Shown here one piece after another: positions 46,714-59,202 of a stretch of DNA of 64,000 nt. The stretch is from Terana coerulea (taxonomy: Eukaryota; Basidiomycota; Agaricomycetes; Polyporales; Phanerochaetaceae), in NCBI GenBank assembly GCA_024811115.1, contig JAKOGH010000244.1, positions 1 through 64,000 on the forward strand, in the 5' to 3' direction. The notes beneath the pieces were generated by a model that was given only the letters and a program-made list of their open reading frames with translations, was not told the origin of the DNA and did not search any database. Position 1 is the first letter of the stretch; each line of letters opens with the position of its first letter. The translations under genes were made by a program, and so were the position numbers.

Positions 46714-47178
46714 TACAGTTTTTAACCGCTGAATGGGACAGACCCACCAGGTGGGACACCTGCCTTATGAGGCAGGTTGGCATGGCGCAAGCGCTCGTCG
46801 TGCAGTGGTGGTTGCGGCCGTAGAACATGTATCCCGTCGTACAAATTCCTTGTCTTTGCTGCCCGAAATAAATACACTAAGAATATAATGATGCACCGAT
46901 ATAAATACCGCAATTTTGTCGTCAGATTTGGCTCCTTGCGTCAGTGGCCAATTTTCGCTCATGTTTGGAGAATTTTGCGCTCGACATGAAACCGAATGCA
47001 AACCGGCTCCGTATTTTACACCAGAGCTCTGGTGTATCGTACAGTAGGGTAGAAGAAAGATAGGAACAAAATTACCTCTCATCTCCTCAGGTAGCAAGCG
47101 CCTGCCCCAGGTCAACCTGCCTTATAAGGCAGGTGTCCCACCTGGTGGGTCTGTCCCATTCAGCGGTTAAAAACTGTA
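46714..47178. mobile_element. MITE 2: TIR element of about 465 bp
   Basis: Both ends start TACAGTTTTTAACCGCTGAA in inverted orientation, with near-perfect inverted repeats of about 70 nt. The TIRs hold two further palindromes, CCCACCAGGTGGG and CCTGCCTTATRAGGCAGG, so each arm could fold on its own. TA flanks both ends. The TACAGT terminus and TA duplication are typical of Tc1/mariner-type elements. No transposase inside. Confidence 0.88.
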
Positions 47179-47391
47179 ACAGATCAACAGTAGAGCGCTG
47201 AGTTCAAATTTGAGCGCTTGAGCACTGTGGCGTGGGAATAATACTCCTAGCCGGCTGTCCTAAGTTAATTCCATCCAACTATGTCCGCTACACTATGCAC
47301 AGCAAGGCCGTTGCAACTAAAATACACTAGTTATACAATCCATCCACATGAGTCTTCTAGAAACTCGTGTATCCAACTTAAGCTCAGGCTT

Positions 47392-50328
47392 TCACTCTTC
47401 CTCAAATTCAACCAAGACCTTCCCCTCGGGCACCATCTCACCCTTCGCACACCCCACACTCCTCACTTTCCCGCCCTTCCTCGCTCTCAACACCGTCTCC
47501 GTCTTCATACTTTCAAGCACAACCACCGCGTCGCCCTTCTCAACTGCCTGGCCGGGCGAGACCTTGACCTCGACAACGACAGACGGCATCGGCGCCTTGA
47601 TGGTGGCAGCAGAGGTGGCAAGGGCATCAGAGCCAAGAGAAAGCAGGTATGACGGGGAAGGGAGAATCAGCGTTGCTTTAAGTGCGTCTCCAGAGGGAGA
47701 GGACGCGAAGAGATGCAGGCGCTCGTTCGCGTTTGGAGCACGCGAAGCGGGGAGGGACGGCGGCGGGCGCTGAGAAACAATTGTCGTCTTCAAGGATTTC
47801 GAGTCAAGCGTCGTCGACAGCGTGTTCGTCTCCAGCATCTTCGCCTGCACACTCTTGAACTCCTTCTCTACACCCGGGGAGGAGACGATGACATCGAACT
47901 GCCCAGTTGAAAGGCTCTTCACACGCACGGTAATCTTGTCTCTTTCCTTCTCTGCCAACTCTTCTGCGTCAGCGGAGGAAGAGACGTCGGGCTCCCGCTC
48001 AAAAGTTATCGTTCGTTCATAGAGGTCCCCTCCGAAGCGCCGCGAAGCAAGAGTCGTCCAAGGGCTGCTCAACGCCGTGGGGATCGTAGGCTGATCGCGC
48101 AAGACAACGAAGAGCGCTGCTTGAGCAAGCACCTCGGGGTTGTATTCTACTGTAGGAGGGAATAAAGCGTCGTAATGCTTCTGAGTGAGACAAGCACATA
48201 TGATCAGCCATTGCTGGCTTCATGCATTCGAAAAAGACTTACCTTGATGAACCCAGTATCCACATCTCCCCGAGCGAAGCTCTCATTGCCCGCCAACGCC
48301 CTTAAGAATTCCACATTTGTATGCACGCCGACAACCCTATACTCTTCCAATGCCTTCCTCAGAACCCGCAAGGCCTCCACACGGTTCGAGGCGTGCACGA
48401 CAAGTTTCGCAATCATTGGATCATAGAACACGCCTATGGTTCCGGGGGCAGTGAAGCCTTGCTCCAGTCTTATGGATGGAACGACAGACGGAGAGGGAAT
48501 GGTCACGGATCGTGCCAATACATGCTCGGCAGATAGATCCGATTGTGAGCCCGTCGATGACCCGATCGGCGGAAGAGCCGGTGCGAATATATGCGTGGGT
48601 GCGGGCGTGGAGAGGTATGCCACCTCACCAGAGTCAGGCAAGAAGTCGTTGCGTGGATTCTCAGCATAGATGCGGGCCTCGAACGCGTGCCCGAAAAGTG
48701 GGATTTGGGATTGGTTGAGAGAAAGGGGATTTCCTGCTGCGACTTCGAGCTGCCACTCGACGAGGTCGAGGCCAGTGATCATTTCCGTAACAGGGTGTTC
48801 GACCTGCAGACGAGTGTTCCTGTGATTACTGTATAGGTGCTCTTTTCGCATCAAGATGGAAGACAAACCCACATTTCCATAAAGTAGAACTCTCCGGAAT
48901 CGCAGTCGAGAATGAACTCTACTGTTCCGGCACCCACGTACCCGACTGCTCTCGCAGCTTCAACAGCCTTCTCTCCGAGTTGGCCTCTGACCTCCTCACT
49001 CAACCCGGGGGCAGGAGCCTCCTCGATGATCTTCTGGTTCCTCCGTTGCACAGAACAGTCTCGCTCCCAGAGACAAACTGTGTCGCCTTGGGTGTCCGAG
49101 AAGATTTGCACCTCGACATGCCGCGGACGCACGATAAACTTTTCGATCAGAACTGTAGATGAAGAGAACGACTTCTGCGACTCGCGTTGCGCGGACTCGA
49201 GGGCACTGTAGAAGGCCGAACGGTCGAAGACGGTACGCATGCCTTTTCCTCCGCCACCGTGAACGGCTTTGATCAAGACCGGAAAACCTTTATCATTCCT
49301 TAGTCTGTGCTTCGGTATGATTGTATGGTAACTGACCAATTTCTTCAGCTTGTCGAAGAAGGAAATCAGGATCTTGATTCTCTCCATGGTACCCAGGGAC
49401 GACAGGTACGCCAGCATCCTCCATGATCTTTTTGGACTCGCTCTTAGATCCCATACTCACAATGGCGCCTGCGGGAGGGCCAATGAACACTATCCCTTCC
49501 TGTGCTAGCAACTCGGCGAATCGTGCGTTCTCGCTCAGGAAGCCGTAACCAGGGTGTACAGCCTAGAGTCCGCGAACAGACCTCAATTCACAAACCAAGT
49601 ACTGAAATCGGACGAGGGCGCACCTGAGCTCCGCTGAGTTTGCAAACTTCAACAATCTTGTCCATACGTAGCTAAGGGTGTGGACCTCATTCAAAAGTGT
49701 AACGAAGCAGAGAGTTATGGCACTTACGTAGCTTTCGGCCGACGGCGCAGGTCCAATGCAATAAGCCTCATCAGCCTACTTCCGTAGATTCAGTATGCCA
49801 TTTATTGGCCATAAATGTGGGTTATTAGGTGGCCATACCAGCTGTACGTGCATAGAGGCTGCATCGACCTCGCTATACACCGCTACGGTCTTGATGCCTA
49901 GCTTCTTCGCCGTTCGTATGACGCGACATGCGATCTCTCCCCTACAGAGTTGACCTATAAGTATATGGAAGAAGGGTTACATACATTCAACGCACCGGTT
50001 GGCAATGAGAATCTTATCGAAATGAGGCCTTCGTACGATCGAAGGGTCATCTTGTCCCAGCACTTCAGCTATACCGAAGAAATTGGAGGCAAGTGAGCGT
50101 ACCTGTTGTCGTTGCAAAACCTCTTAAGCGGTTCATAATTCGCGGGTCCATTCGATCTCGACCCGGAGTCCTGATGGTCGAAAGCGGCCTCGCAGAGGGC
50201 ACCCTCTGCTTTACCGCCGCGGTCGTACCAGCCGTTCGTCGTGCGTAGGAGTGCCCGTGGGCGTTTCCAGAGAGAGCTGCTGCAGCAATTCGTGGAAGAG
50301 GGCGAGGAGTAGCTGTCCGTTGAAGCAT
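47392..50328 (-). CDS. MCCC1: Methylcrotonoyl-CoA carboxylase, biotin-carrying alpha subunit
   Basis: About nine exons. The N-terminus from 50328 is Arg/Ser/Ala-rich with almost no acids, a mitochondrial targeting peptide. The biotin-carboxylase part follows: [40 protein letters not shown], the ATP-grasp loop [31 protein letters not shown], and [22 protein letters not shown] linker leads to the biotinyl domain, where [14 protein letters not shown] holds the biotinylated Lys (MKT rather than the commoner MKM). The end is the stop at 47392. With the beta subunit it carboxylates 3-methylcrotonyl-CoA in leucine breakdown. No frame break seen. Confidence 0.92.
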
Positions 50329-51264
50329 TGTGTAAAGGTAAGAGGACGAGGTTGTTCAAAGGTGGATGCGACTCAACCTACCCCGCACGGAACTTGAATG
50401 AAATGCGGGGAAACACGAGCGCTAGCCAGATGCCGAGGCTGGGTAGCTGATCCGAGCTCCGAAGCGCCTCGGACCTTTGACACGAACTTGAAGTAGTGCC
50501 AACTTACCAACAGGACCGCACAACTTCGCGGACCCCAGCCTACATGCATGCTCTCGATGACTGTTGTGTCCTATGCCAGTAGGACGGCCTCCGGAGGAAA
50601 AGATCCGGACTCAGAATTTCACAAGGAGCTGTTATGTAGGTTGAACAATCAGAACATTGTCCTACGCACCAGTGGCACCCTATACACCAAAATCATGGTA
50701 CTTAGCCAGCCTGCTCTCAACATGCTCTTCCACAATTATATAAACGTTTTTGCCCTGTCACAGCCATCTCGATAACAGAAGGTGTGGTGCTATCATCCTC
50801 CGAGTCAGCTGGACGATTTTACACACATAACCCAGAACAACGTGAGGTAAGTATTTTTGGTTACAGAGGTCATGCCCTAATACTTATTGATACGTTTACC
50901 ACAACTTCAGACTCCAAAGTACGATTAGAGGCCAGGTGGTTGGGATGCCCACTCATTAGTGTGTTTACGCACTCAATGGGTATCTATGAACGGCGCCACG
51001 CTGCTCGCTGTAATGTTACCTGGTGCTTCGACACAGCCAATCATTTTCGCCTGAAGATTTGTATGCCCTAGCTTTTAACTGTCAAAGTTCTGGCCCAACC
51101 CGGTGGGCGGAGCCTTTGTGGCGTTAGTCCTCTCGGGCCGACTTTTGCCCAACTGGTCCCGACGTTTCCCAGCTGAGAATCAAGTCATGCACACGGTACT
51201 TGCACTCGCCCTCGCATAGTTCGAACTGCCAGCTCGTTGTCGGTTTTCCGCTTCCTATGATTCG
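50329..51264. other. Divergent intergenic region
   Basis: Lies between MCC alpha (minus) and BTB gene 1 (plus). Short frames at 50548 and 50784 show no motif. Confidence 0.35.
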
Positions 51265-52286
51265 ATGGACCATACACAAAGTCCAGATCCTACAGACCTT
51301 AACGGCCTCAAGAAACACGAGCTACTCTGGTTTAGCGATGGCGACATTATCCTCCGTACAGAAGACGTCGCGTTCAAGTTGCACCGCAGTTTGCTGGCTC
51401 GACAGTCAACGATATTTAGGGATCTCTTTGAAGTAGCCCAGCCTGATCGAACAGAGCAAGTGGATGACGTTCCCGTTGTCAGACTCTACGACTCGCCCTC
51501 TGAAGCTGCGGACTTTTTGAATGTTATATACAACGGAGGAAGGCAAGTACCCACACTTTTTCTTCCGAGTATCAAGCTAAAATTGATCACAGGATCTTCA
51601 AGGATGAAGACTCGAAGCCATCATACGTTGTCATCCAGTCGTTCCTCCGGCTTAGTCTGAAGTATGACATCGACTCAGAGTGGCGAACCAAGGCAATAGG
51701 GTACCTGGAACAGCTACTCTCGGGTACCACTTTATCACTCTGGGACCGGTTTGGCACCGACCCTCCAGTCACCTACGAGCCGGCGGATATCATCTCGATT
51801 GCGAAGCTCACTGGCACGAGAGAGCTTGGCCTCGAAGCTCTCCATCTGCGAGCACTCTACAGATGTACCCAGCTGCCACCGCAGAAACTCGTGCAAGGAA
51901 TAGCCCATTCGCGAGGGATTTTCGAGCAACTCGATCCCTACGACATCGTACTATGTATCAACGCACGTGCCAGGCTCACACTCGCCAAGATGGAGCTCAT
52001 GGAGGACATTACGTGGTATTGGCACAATCCGCGCTGCGACTCTGGATTTCAGGAATGCATCACGTTCAGACGGACTCAAGCGAGCCGGAGACACTCGCGT
52101 CTCTGGGCTCTGGATGCCAATCCGCTGGAATCTCCGGGTTCGTGGCTGAGTAGGATTGTGCCCGGTGGTCCCAGCGCAGATCAGATATGTCCCCCTTGCG
52201 TAACAGCCTTCAAAAACTTTTTGGACCATCGTCGCATCCGCATACTAGCAAAACTAGGTCCCTATTTCTATTCAGACACATCCTGA
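51265..52286 (+). CDS. BTB/POZ domain protein 1
   Basis: Two exons (51265-51542 and 51593-52286) encode 323 residues. The BTB fold lies at about residues 18-95: LWFSDGDIILRTEDVAFKLH, SLLARQSTIFRDLFEV, VPVVRLYDSPSEAADFLNVI, then after the intron IQSFLRLSLKYDIDSEW. The rest is a helical C-terminal region (SIAKLTGTRELGLEALHLRA) common in large Agaricomycete BTB families. The intron begins with GCAAGT after GGAGGAAG; the paralogue at 54131 has GTAAGG at the same place, so a GC-AG intron is well supported. The role is unknown; BTB proteins dimerise and often act as adaptors for Cul3 ubiquitin ligases. Confidence 0.85.
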
Positions 52287-52372
52287 AAATCATATTTCTC
52301 CCTACGGCTTTTGGACAGTTCTATACTACATACCGATGTGACATTCAAGTTCATTTCAGTGGCAGAGAATAC

Positions 52373-53764
52373 TCATAAGCCCCGACACCGCCTCCGCTCT
52401 CTGAGGCCAGCTCGGAAGGCAATCCAAGCGACCTGTCGGCCCTGCCGAAGGATCGCAGTCTTCAACTCCTCGTAGTCGCTCTCAGGGATCCTGCAGAGCA
52501 TGTCCAGGGCACCGTCAGTGTCGCAACCGTGTTCGATGAAGATAGAAGCGAGGTTCCTCAAGGGAAGTAGTAGCGTATCGAAGAAGGCCTCCAATGCGGG
52601 AGTCAGACTGACAACCTCCGGGGATTGCCAGTCGTGTGAGCGACCTTGTGATTCTCGCGTGGTGGTGTGCATTATCGCCGAAGACGGAGATCGAGAGGTT
52701 GATGCTACGGCTGTGGGCGAAAATGATACACTAGTTGCAGGCGAATGTACGGTGGAGCTACTCGAGTTGTAGGCCATATTGTGTGGGTAGGTATGTTGTT
52801 TGATATAAACAAGGCCGCTAGAGCTTAAGGACCCAGATGCGACGAGTGACAGAGGTGAGAACGACGAAGGAGATTGGGCCTTTGCTCCAGTGCTAGCTAC
52901 TGACTGAGTGACATCGATTTTTGTAGGCAATTCCTCATCCTCCACAAGCGCATCCGTCGCGTCGACTAACATAGAGACAACCATCATTGGTAACCCACTC
53001 AAATACAGCTTCAACTGTGTTCACTTACGTTTCATCTCAACATCTTCATCATCTTGTGCATCGTCGTTGTCGATCATAAACGAGTTGGCCGTTCCTGCAC
53101 GTAAGCCCGTGAGCCATCCCAGCGCGTAGGAGCCCACACAAACGTGCAATGACACTGACCTCCATGATGTACCACGGCGAGTATCTTAATTTCGTCATCT
53201 GATATGACCTCTATCCCCCCTTCCGCTGGCATACCTCCCGCATCCGCTGACTGGCTCACGGGATCGTGTGTCTCATCCCGCAGGTCTTCATCCTCTGCTC
53301 CATCCGAAGCTGCATGGCTGTCTTGGTACTCCCCTGGGCATTCGCCCAGGTTTAGGTGACTCTGCATGCAACAGGTGAGAACGGACTCTTCAAATTGCAT
53401 GCATTCATGACACAGGGCTCACCTGAAGCGCTCTCGGCGAACCTTCATAGATTCTGCGACATCCAGGACACATCCAGGTGCCATCTGCGCCCCGCTTCAC
53501 GAATCTTCGCTCCCCGTTGAAGTTAACAGTACACCTGGGTTGGTGCACCTGTTTGTAATGCTCTTTCAGGGTTACGCTCGACGTCTGCCCGCAATTGGCA
53601 CACCGGTACCTACTGGCACAATCAATATCGCAGTTTGAAAACACTACAGACTGGAGCATACGCTGGACGCTTCGGCATGGCTTGAGGATGTGATCGATCC
53701 TACAGACAGCTCTCAGGGTCGCCCGGGAAATTTCGAGGTGTCTTCGAAACCCACGCTGACCCAA
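52373..53764 (-). CDS. Cys/His-rich orphan protein
   Basis: Four exons (53764-53423, 53361-53160, 53094-53029, 52965-52373) encode 400 residues. Near the N-terminus, CDIDCASRYRCANCGQ and HYKQVHQPRC are followed by WMCPGCRRIY, a set of Cys and His that could bind zinc (C2H2/C2HC-like). An acidic part follows (SDGAEDEDLRDETHD, FMIDNDDAQDDEDVEM), then a Ser-rich linker and a C-terminal helical part (LEAFFDTLLLPLRNLASIFI, YEELKTAILRQGRQVAW). Zinc-finger head plus acidic and helical tail suggests a nuclear protein, but no named family was recognised. It is transcribed away from BTB gene 2 with about 365 bp between. Confidence 0.65.
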
Positions 53765-54130
53765 TGTTGACCAAGAAGCCTGCTAGGGCAGCTTTTCCAC
53801 GAAGAAGCAGTGCAGCATGTAGCGTTGTACTAGTCTCTCCGCTAACAGCTTGTCCAGGGTCCTTGGCATGGCAAATATATGATTGGGGAGGAGGTTGGGA
53901 GTTGTGGGTGTACCAAAGGGTCACAGCGGTATGTGGGCAGGATGGACACAAGATGGACATGTCCAGTGAGCGCCGCCTTGGACGCGGCAACTTGACGACG
54001 CGAATTCGATCCCCGCGCGTCGAGACTGCGTACCCTTGCGTACCGCCGTCATCCTATGTAACTTAACTCATTCGACATTCGACATTCCGACCATCCATCC
54101 CGCTCGCACCAGACTCACTGCGCTCATACT

Positions 54131-54945
54131 ATGCCATTGCCACTCCATGAGGAGAATCCTTCCACGCACAAACGCGCAAGAGTAGAGAATAGCGAGCCCG
54201 ACCGCCATGAGCAACTATGGTTCGAGGACGGCAACATTGTCCTGCGCGCCGAGGACACCGTCTTCAAGGTGCACAAGAGCCTCCTATCTCGCCAATCGCC
54301 CGTTTTTAAGGACCTTTTCGAGATTGGGCAACCTGCCGAAGAGGAGCAGATCGACGGCGTCCCAGTTGTAACGCTCTACGACTCGCCGGACGAGCTGGCA
54401 GACTTTCTCGACGTCGTTTACAACGGAAGCAGGTAAGGACATACGCTGCAAGTCAAGGGAAAATAACCGATGTGTGAATTTCTAGGCATTTTATCAACGG
54501 AGAGGCACCACGCTACGCTCTAGTGCATTCCGTTCTTCGCCTGGGGACCAAATACCAGGTCGACGAATTGCGAGACAAAGCTTTACATCGTCTTGAAGCC
54601 TTGCTCCCGGAAAACATAGAGCTCTGGGATCAAGCTCAGAAGAACCCACCGATCTTGCACAACGCGGGGGATGTAATCGCGATGACGAACCTCACGCGGG
54701 ACTTAGACCTTGCGGCCCTTCACCGACGTGCCCTCTACCTCTGCTGTCAACTCTCCGGTCAGCTGGTTGCTGAAGGGGTCGAAGGACCTCACGGGGCAGT
54801 TCAGCGGCTTGGACGTGCCCATCTTGCTGCCTGTTTTACTGCTCGCTCAGTTCTAGCAACAATGAAGACCAGGATCGTGGCTCTAAGTTTCCTGGAGCCT
54901 ATAGAGGAATGCGAAACGAAGGGGTCACTTTGTCACCAAAGTTGA
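54131..54945 (+). CDS. BTB/POZ domain protein 2, shortened
   Basis: Two exons (54131-54432, 54486-54945) give 253 residues. The BTB part parallels gene 1: LWFEDGNIVLRAEDTVFKVH, KSLLSRQSPVFKDLFEIGQP, VPVVTLYDSPDELADFLDVV, and VHSVLRLGTKYQVDELRDKA. The intron is in the same place and phase but with a GT donor. The C-terminal helical region ends about 70 residues earlier than in gene 1, with an unrelated-looking tail (ECETKGSLCHQS). Protein-like frames continue downstream to about 55145, so the original gene may have been longer and now be cut by a stop or frameshift. Confidence 0.75.
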
Positions 54946-55368
54946 GTCAGATGTGTCTATAATAGCACTCTCCAATCCCTCGAACAAATCAGTGCAACCC
55001 CCTCGAAGATCTGACGCTGCCAACAAGTTGGCTACTGGCGGGATTACAACAAATGCAAGATGGAATTTGCGCTACTTGCGCAGCGGTGATAAACTCACGT
55101 GCAACCACGCTTCACGCTATGGCATTCACCTGGGTTATGGAAAGTAACAAGGTGTTCCGATGAGGGCACAGGGCTACCGAAGCGTTTCTCACCGGCGCAT
55201 ACGCTGCATGCAACTCGGACACAGCTTGAAAGAAGACATAGGAGGCTTTGGAATGCAGGGCCGGAATACAACGTCAAGCCTGGATACTATGCGCCCTCTC
55301 ATATTGTCATTTTGCATAATGTACAGCTGTGTGGAAAATATAAATCGATTATACGTTTGCTCGTTCGG
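54946..55368. other. Spacer, possible decayed tail of BTB gene 2
   Basis: A plus-strand frame at 54953-55147 could be remnant sequence; it has no motif. Confidence 0.3.
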
Positions 55369-56412
55369 TTACGGGCTTCTCAAGAGGTACCCGCCGTCCA
55401 CCGCTATGGTCTATCACAGGGTGAGTGTACAAAATCACTGGCCTGGAACGTAGTACTCACTTGTCCATAGAGGTATTGGTTACTGGCGATGTACAATGCT
55501 GTCTGAGCCATGTCGCTCTCTGCACCAGGACGATTGGCCGGGATTCCTTTCTTCTCACCGTAACCCTCGTCAGCAGGTATTTGCGATTTGTTCTTCTCGT
55601 CTTTCCCTTCCGCTGAAAGACACTGTGTGAGTACTCAATATGCATGACATGTCGGACGTGTCGCTTACTGGTCATCTGACTGGGGAAAATTCCAGGTGCA
55701 ATGGAGTTCACGCGCACCTTGACACCGCCCTGGCTGAATTCTTGCGCGAGCAGGTTGTTCAGCTGGATAGTCGCCGCTTTTGAGACGTTGTACTTGAAGT
55801 GATGTTGGGTCGTACGAGTGATGCCAGAGATCGACGAGATGTTGATGACCGAAGACGTATAACCCGGGCGATTCGCCGCAGCCAGCAAGGGAAGGAATGC
55901 CACGGACGTGAAGAAATACCTATCGCACGGTGAGCAAGTTGCCTTGCTATAAATTGCGCATACACTCACCCAATGACGTTTGTGCGATAGGTGGCTTCCC
56001 AGTCCTCCCAGCTTTCTTTCCAAAGCTCCTCCCTCAACGCTTCAGCGCTCTCCTCACCCTTCTCTACACTACTGGTGCCCAAACTGACCCCGGCGTTGTT
56101 CACGAGGACATCCAACTTCTTCTCCTTGCTGCTAACCTCCTTTGCCAGCTTCTCGATCGACGCTTTGTCCGCGACGTCGGCGGTGATAGGGATAAGCTCG
56201 CCCTTGCGGTGGGCGAGATTCTTGCCCCAGGTGTCGACCGCGTTCTTAAGGACATCTTCGCGTCGGCCGACAATGTATACACGCGCACCGTTGTTGGCGA
56301 AGCCTTGCGCAATCATCAGACCAATGCCGGTCGCTCCGCCAGTGACGAGGACCGTCCATCCCTCGACATTGAAGAGGCTTGGGACTTGGAAGTGAGTGTT
56401 TCCTGATGACAT
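55369..56412 (-). CDS. Short-chain dehydrogenase/reductase
   Basis: Four exons (56412-55970, 55919-55669, 55612-55461, 55410-55369) give 295 residues with no break. Rossmann signatures are all present: TGGATGIGLMIAQGFA (cofactor loop), VYIVGRRED (the Arg after beta-2 suggests NADP(H)), VLVNNAGVS, the catalytic Ser in INISSISGIT, and YNVSKAA (YxxxK). The C-terminal signature is IAVDGGYLL. No transit peptide. A loop rich in charged residues (EGKDEKNKSQIPADEG) follows strand 6. The closest type is the fungal SDRs similar to 3-oxoacyl-ACP reductases and rhamnolipid reductase RhlG; substrate unknown. Confidence 0.9.
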
Positions 56413-56471
56413 GGTGCGTGGGCTTTGTTTGAACGTGATAGTGAACAAGTGACACTCACATAACCGCCAGG

Positions 56472-56478
56472 TTTTATA
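56472..56478 (-). promoter_or_regulatory. TATA box of the SDR gene
   Basis: TATAAAA on the minus strand, 60-66 bp before the start codon. Confidence 0.5.
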
Positions 56479-57329
56479 AGTCTCTGTACGTTGGCGCATT
56501 GGCGCATTACTCTCATCTTGACGTCACTATCGACCCATGGATCCAACATGGACCAGTTGTGGACCGGTATGCACAAATCGACGTGGACTTCCAGCGGGCG
56601 CTTTCTGTGATCACGCCAAATGCCACGCGTCGCGACTCTCGAACGCCTCATCATCCGGGCTTGCCGGGCCGCTTCCTTCACAGGCCTCGTTGCAGAGTCC
56701 AGCGTCCTTTGTGGTGAGCACAAGAAATCCTCTGTTTACTGCCAAACCACACGTCAACCGGACGACCATTCAATTCGAAATACTGAATCTGAGGCTGAGC
56801 GTTGCTTTGAAGGCGGGGCCCTGTGCTCTCACTGCGATGAGCTGCTCGGCATGCGGCCAAGGGAAGGTATGCTATCCACTTATGGGAATACTGCTGGCTC
56901 TCTGCTAATCACATCCGTTCAGCTAGCCTGAGTCGCATCACCAATCAGCCTCCAGTGCTGGTGACGAATTGCGTGTGCAAATTCCAAGTGTCAGGGTGTG
57001 ATCAGCATCCACAGCGCACGACTTACAAGCACGATGTCTATTCCGGTAAGCTTGTTCTCAACTCTTGCATCTCAACCTTCATGGCAACCGGCGAGGTTCC
57101 AGCCGTAATATCAATTTTTTGCGTTTCAATAGGTCGCGAGGAAGTATGTGTGTTTATGTTTTCCTTTAATGAACTCTATCATGCGGAATTTAAGTTCAAT
57201 ATTTGTAGGCACGAGGAAGACACGTTGCTGCAGCACTGGCCTCAGCATATATGCTCCGTCTATACATAGAGTGCCTCTCTAACTACACCCTCCTCTCTTC
57301 AAGTTTCCAAGCCCAGAGTACTGTACGGC
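56479..57329. other. Spacer
   Basis: Plus-strand frames at 56537-56931 contain a lone CSHCDELLG but no full zinc-finger pattern and no convincing splice chain. Not supported as a gene. Confidence 0.35.
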
Positions 57330-58200
57330 ATGCCACGCCGCACGCAAGATCAAGCGAGTCGTACCTTGTGCCACGCCTCAGCAAAGTTCGCGGAATGCGG
57401 TCGGCGCGGGTGCAGATACAATCACAATCTCGTCGACAGCACGACCCTAATGCATCTCATGGACCAGCACGCCAAATCGTGGCGTGATTGCGTCGTCGGC
57501 CTTGTCCTCGAGTGCGCCAGAGTAGACCGTGGGCCGGCTTGGACAGCATGGTACACCTGTCGACCTGGGTCAGGGTCTACCGTAGCTGTCCAGAAGCAAG
57601 GCAGCAGCATGCGCAAGGCATTGAACGAACTCATGGGTGACTTGAAGGTGCAGTATTCTTTGTACTCTCTCCTAGGATTTACTGCTTAACGATGTTCATC
57701 GATAGGTATCCGATCTACCAGGGAAACGTCAAACCACGGAGATGCTCTGTGCGGCACACAAGGACGGAGCATGCACTGCAAGTCACGGTTGTTCTCTCAG
57801 CCACACTCTCTTCGATTCGACAGCAATAGAGGATCTAGTCGCCCGGCTTGCTTGCACGGACGGCTCGTTTTATATGTCGTACACGACCATGGCGGGCTCC
57901 TCTAAGCGCCCTTGGCTGCTTTCATTGGATACGTTAGATTCGAACAGTGCTGCACCAAGACCATGGAGAAAGGTCATGTTTGAAGCCGAAGATATCAACT
58001 CCGGACTTCGTCTCATCGAAGCCGAGGCGCGGTTACCAGGGTCTGTACCGCAGCTTGTTTCGATGGTGAGTACTTTCCTCTGCCCGGGTGATCCATGCGT
58101 TCTGATGAGATGCTCCACACAGCCTCCAAATCACCCTTCTTACTCCGAGAAAGGCTGGAGCTCGTCATTTGACCGTGGGCGCGGGCTATGTTTACTCTGA
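57330..58200 (+). CDS. CCCH zinc-finger protein A
   Basis: Three exons (57330-57647, 57706-58065, 58123-58200) give 251 residues. Two CCCH fingers: CHASAKFAECGRRGCRYNH (C-x8-C-x4-C-x3-H) at the N-terminus and CAAHKDGACTASHGCSLSH (C-x7-C-x5-C-x3-H) near the middle. Each is followed by a similar unit of about 80-100 residues (LVDSTTLMHLMDQHAK... and LFDSTAIEDLVARLA...). CCCH fingers usually bind RNA. The last exon is uncertain: the frame is also open without the final splice, and Ser/Pro-rich sequence with a hydrophobic stretch continues to 58531 in another frame. Paralogue of the next gene. Confidence 0.7.
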
Positions 58201-59202
58201 CAAAACTGGGGCTTAACGTGTGATTGTAGGATTTGTCTTACCCAGAGACCCAGAGCCCCAACCATCACATGTGCCCAGTCTTCGTTTGAGAACTCTGTCA
58301 GTGGGTCTATCCACGGACCCACCATGCGACTACTTGCCTTCACCTTTGGATCGCTTTTTGGATACTCCCGCCGGTCATCAGGACAAGTCTAACGTGCACA
58401 CAGGCGCTGGCGAGCACCGAATCGACTATTCGACGACCCGTATAAGCAGCCCCATCCAACAGCTAATCCTAGTTGGGCTGATTTGCGTTGGTTTAGGAGT
58501 AGCATTTAATAGTACACCAATGGCTGGATAGCGAATACGTATGGTCAATAAACTGTGCATACACTACTTGAATTATATACGAGCTGCTTGCTACGTCTGT
58601 CGTCTCAGCCGCGACTCTACCCTTTTGTACAGATTGCATGGCTTGCATCAATAGAGCTAGAGTCCGAGGACTAGTACGTGCCCGTACTAGGCTCAGGCTC
58701 GTGTCCTAGACGCCCACGTGTACACCGTGACCATCTCTGTTGCTGCTCCTACTCGCGACTAAGTACTAGGACCAAACTTGCCTCTTGCCTCCACTCTCCT
58801 AGCCAGCCTGAAGCTTTCATTGCTAGAACGGTGTTGGAGATCCAGGGCCGCCGCCCTTCGCTGCCCGCCGACGTCGCCTTTCAGAGCCTCGAGGCCCACA
58901 AAGCGTCTGTTCTGCCTGCGTCTGTCGACGAAGGTTTGTGCGCCGAAGGCCTGCACAAGGAAGCCTCGAGCCGAGCTGCCAACTACCGCACAGCATTTGG
59001 CTCTCGGAGCACAATCTGCCGCTCGCCCCTGGTATGCCAGTGCTTAAAGACGGCTCGCACAGTCCATGCGTCTTCACCGCCTGTACATAGGACCCCTCCA
59101 CTGTTCGACTCCTTTCCGGTTCCCGCACCAAGTCCCTCATCTCATTCTCGTTGAACTTGTTCCTATTCCTCTGGAGCGCTAGGTTAGGCTAGGACAGACA
59201 AC
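58201..59202. other. Spacer between the CCCH genes
   Basis: A plus frame at 58220-58531 ends in a hydrophobic stretch (LILVGLICVGLGVAF) and could be a missed exon of gene A. Longer frames at 58678-59154 show no motif. Confidence 0.3.

Noticed and set aside
47195..47235. GAGTTCAAATTTGAGC as a tRNA B box
   Set aside because: It is a local palindrome beside MITE 2, with no A box at the right distance.
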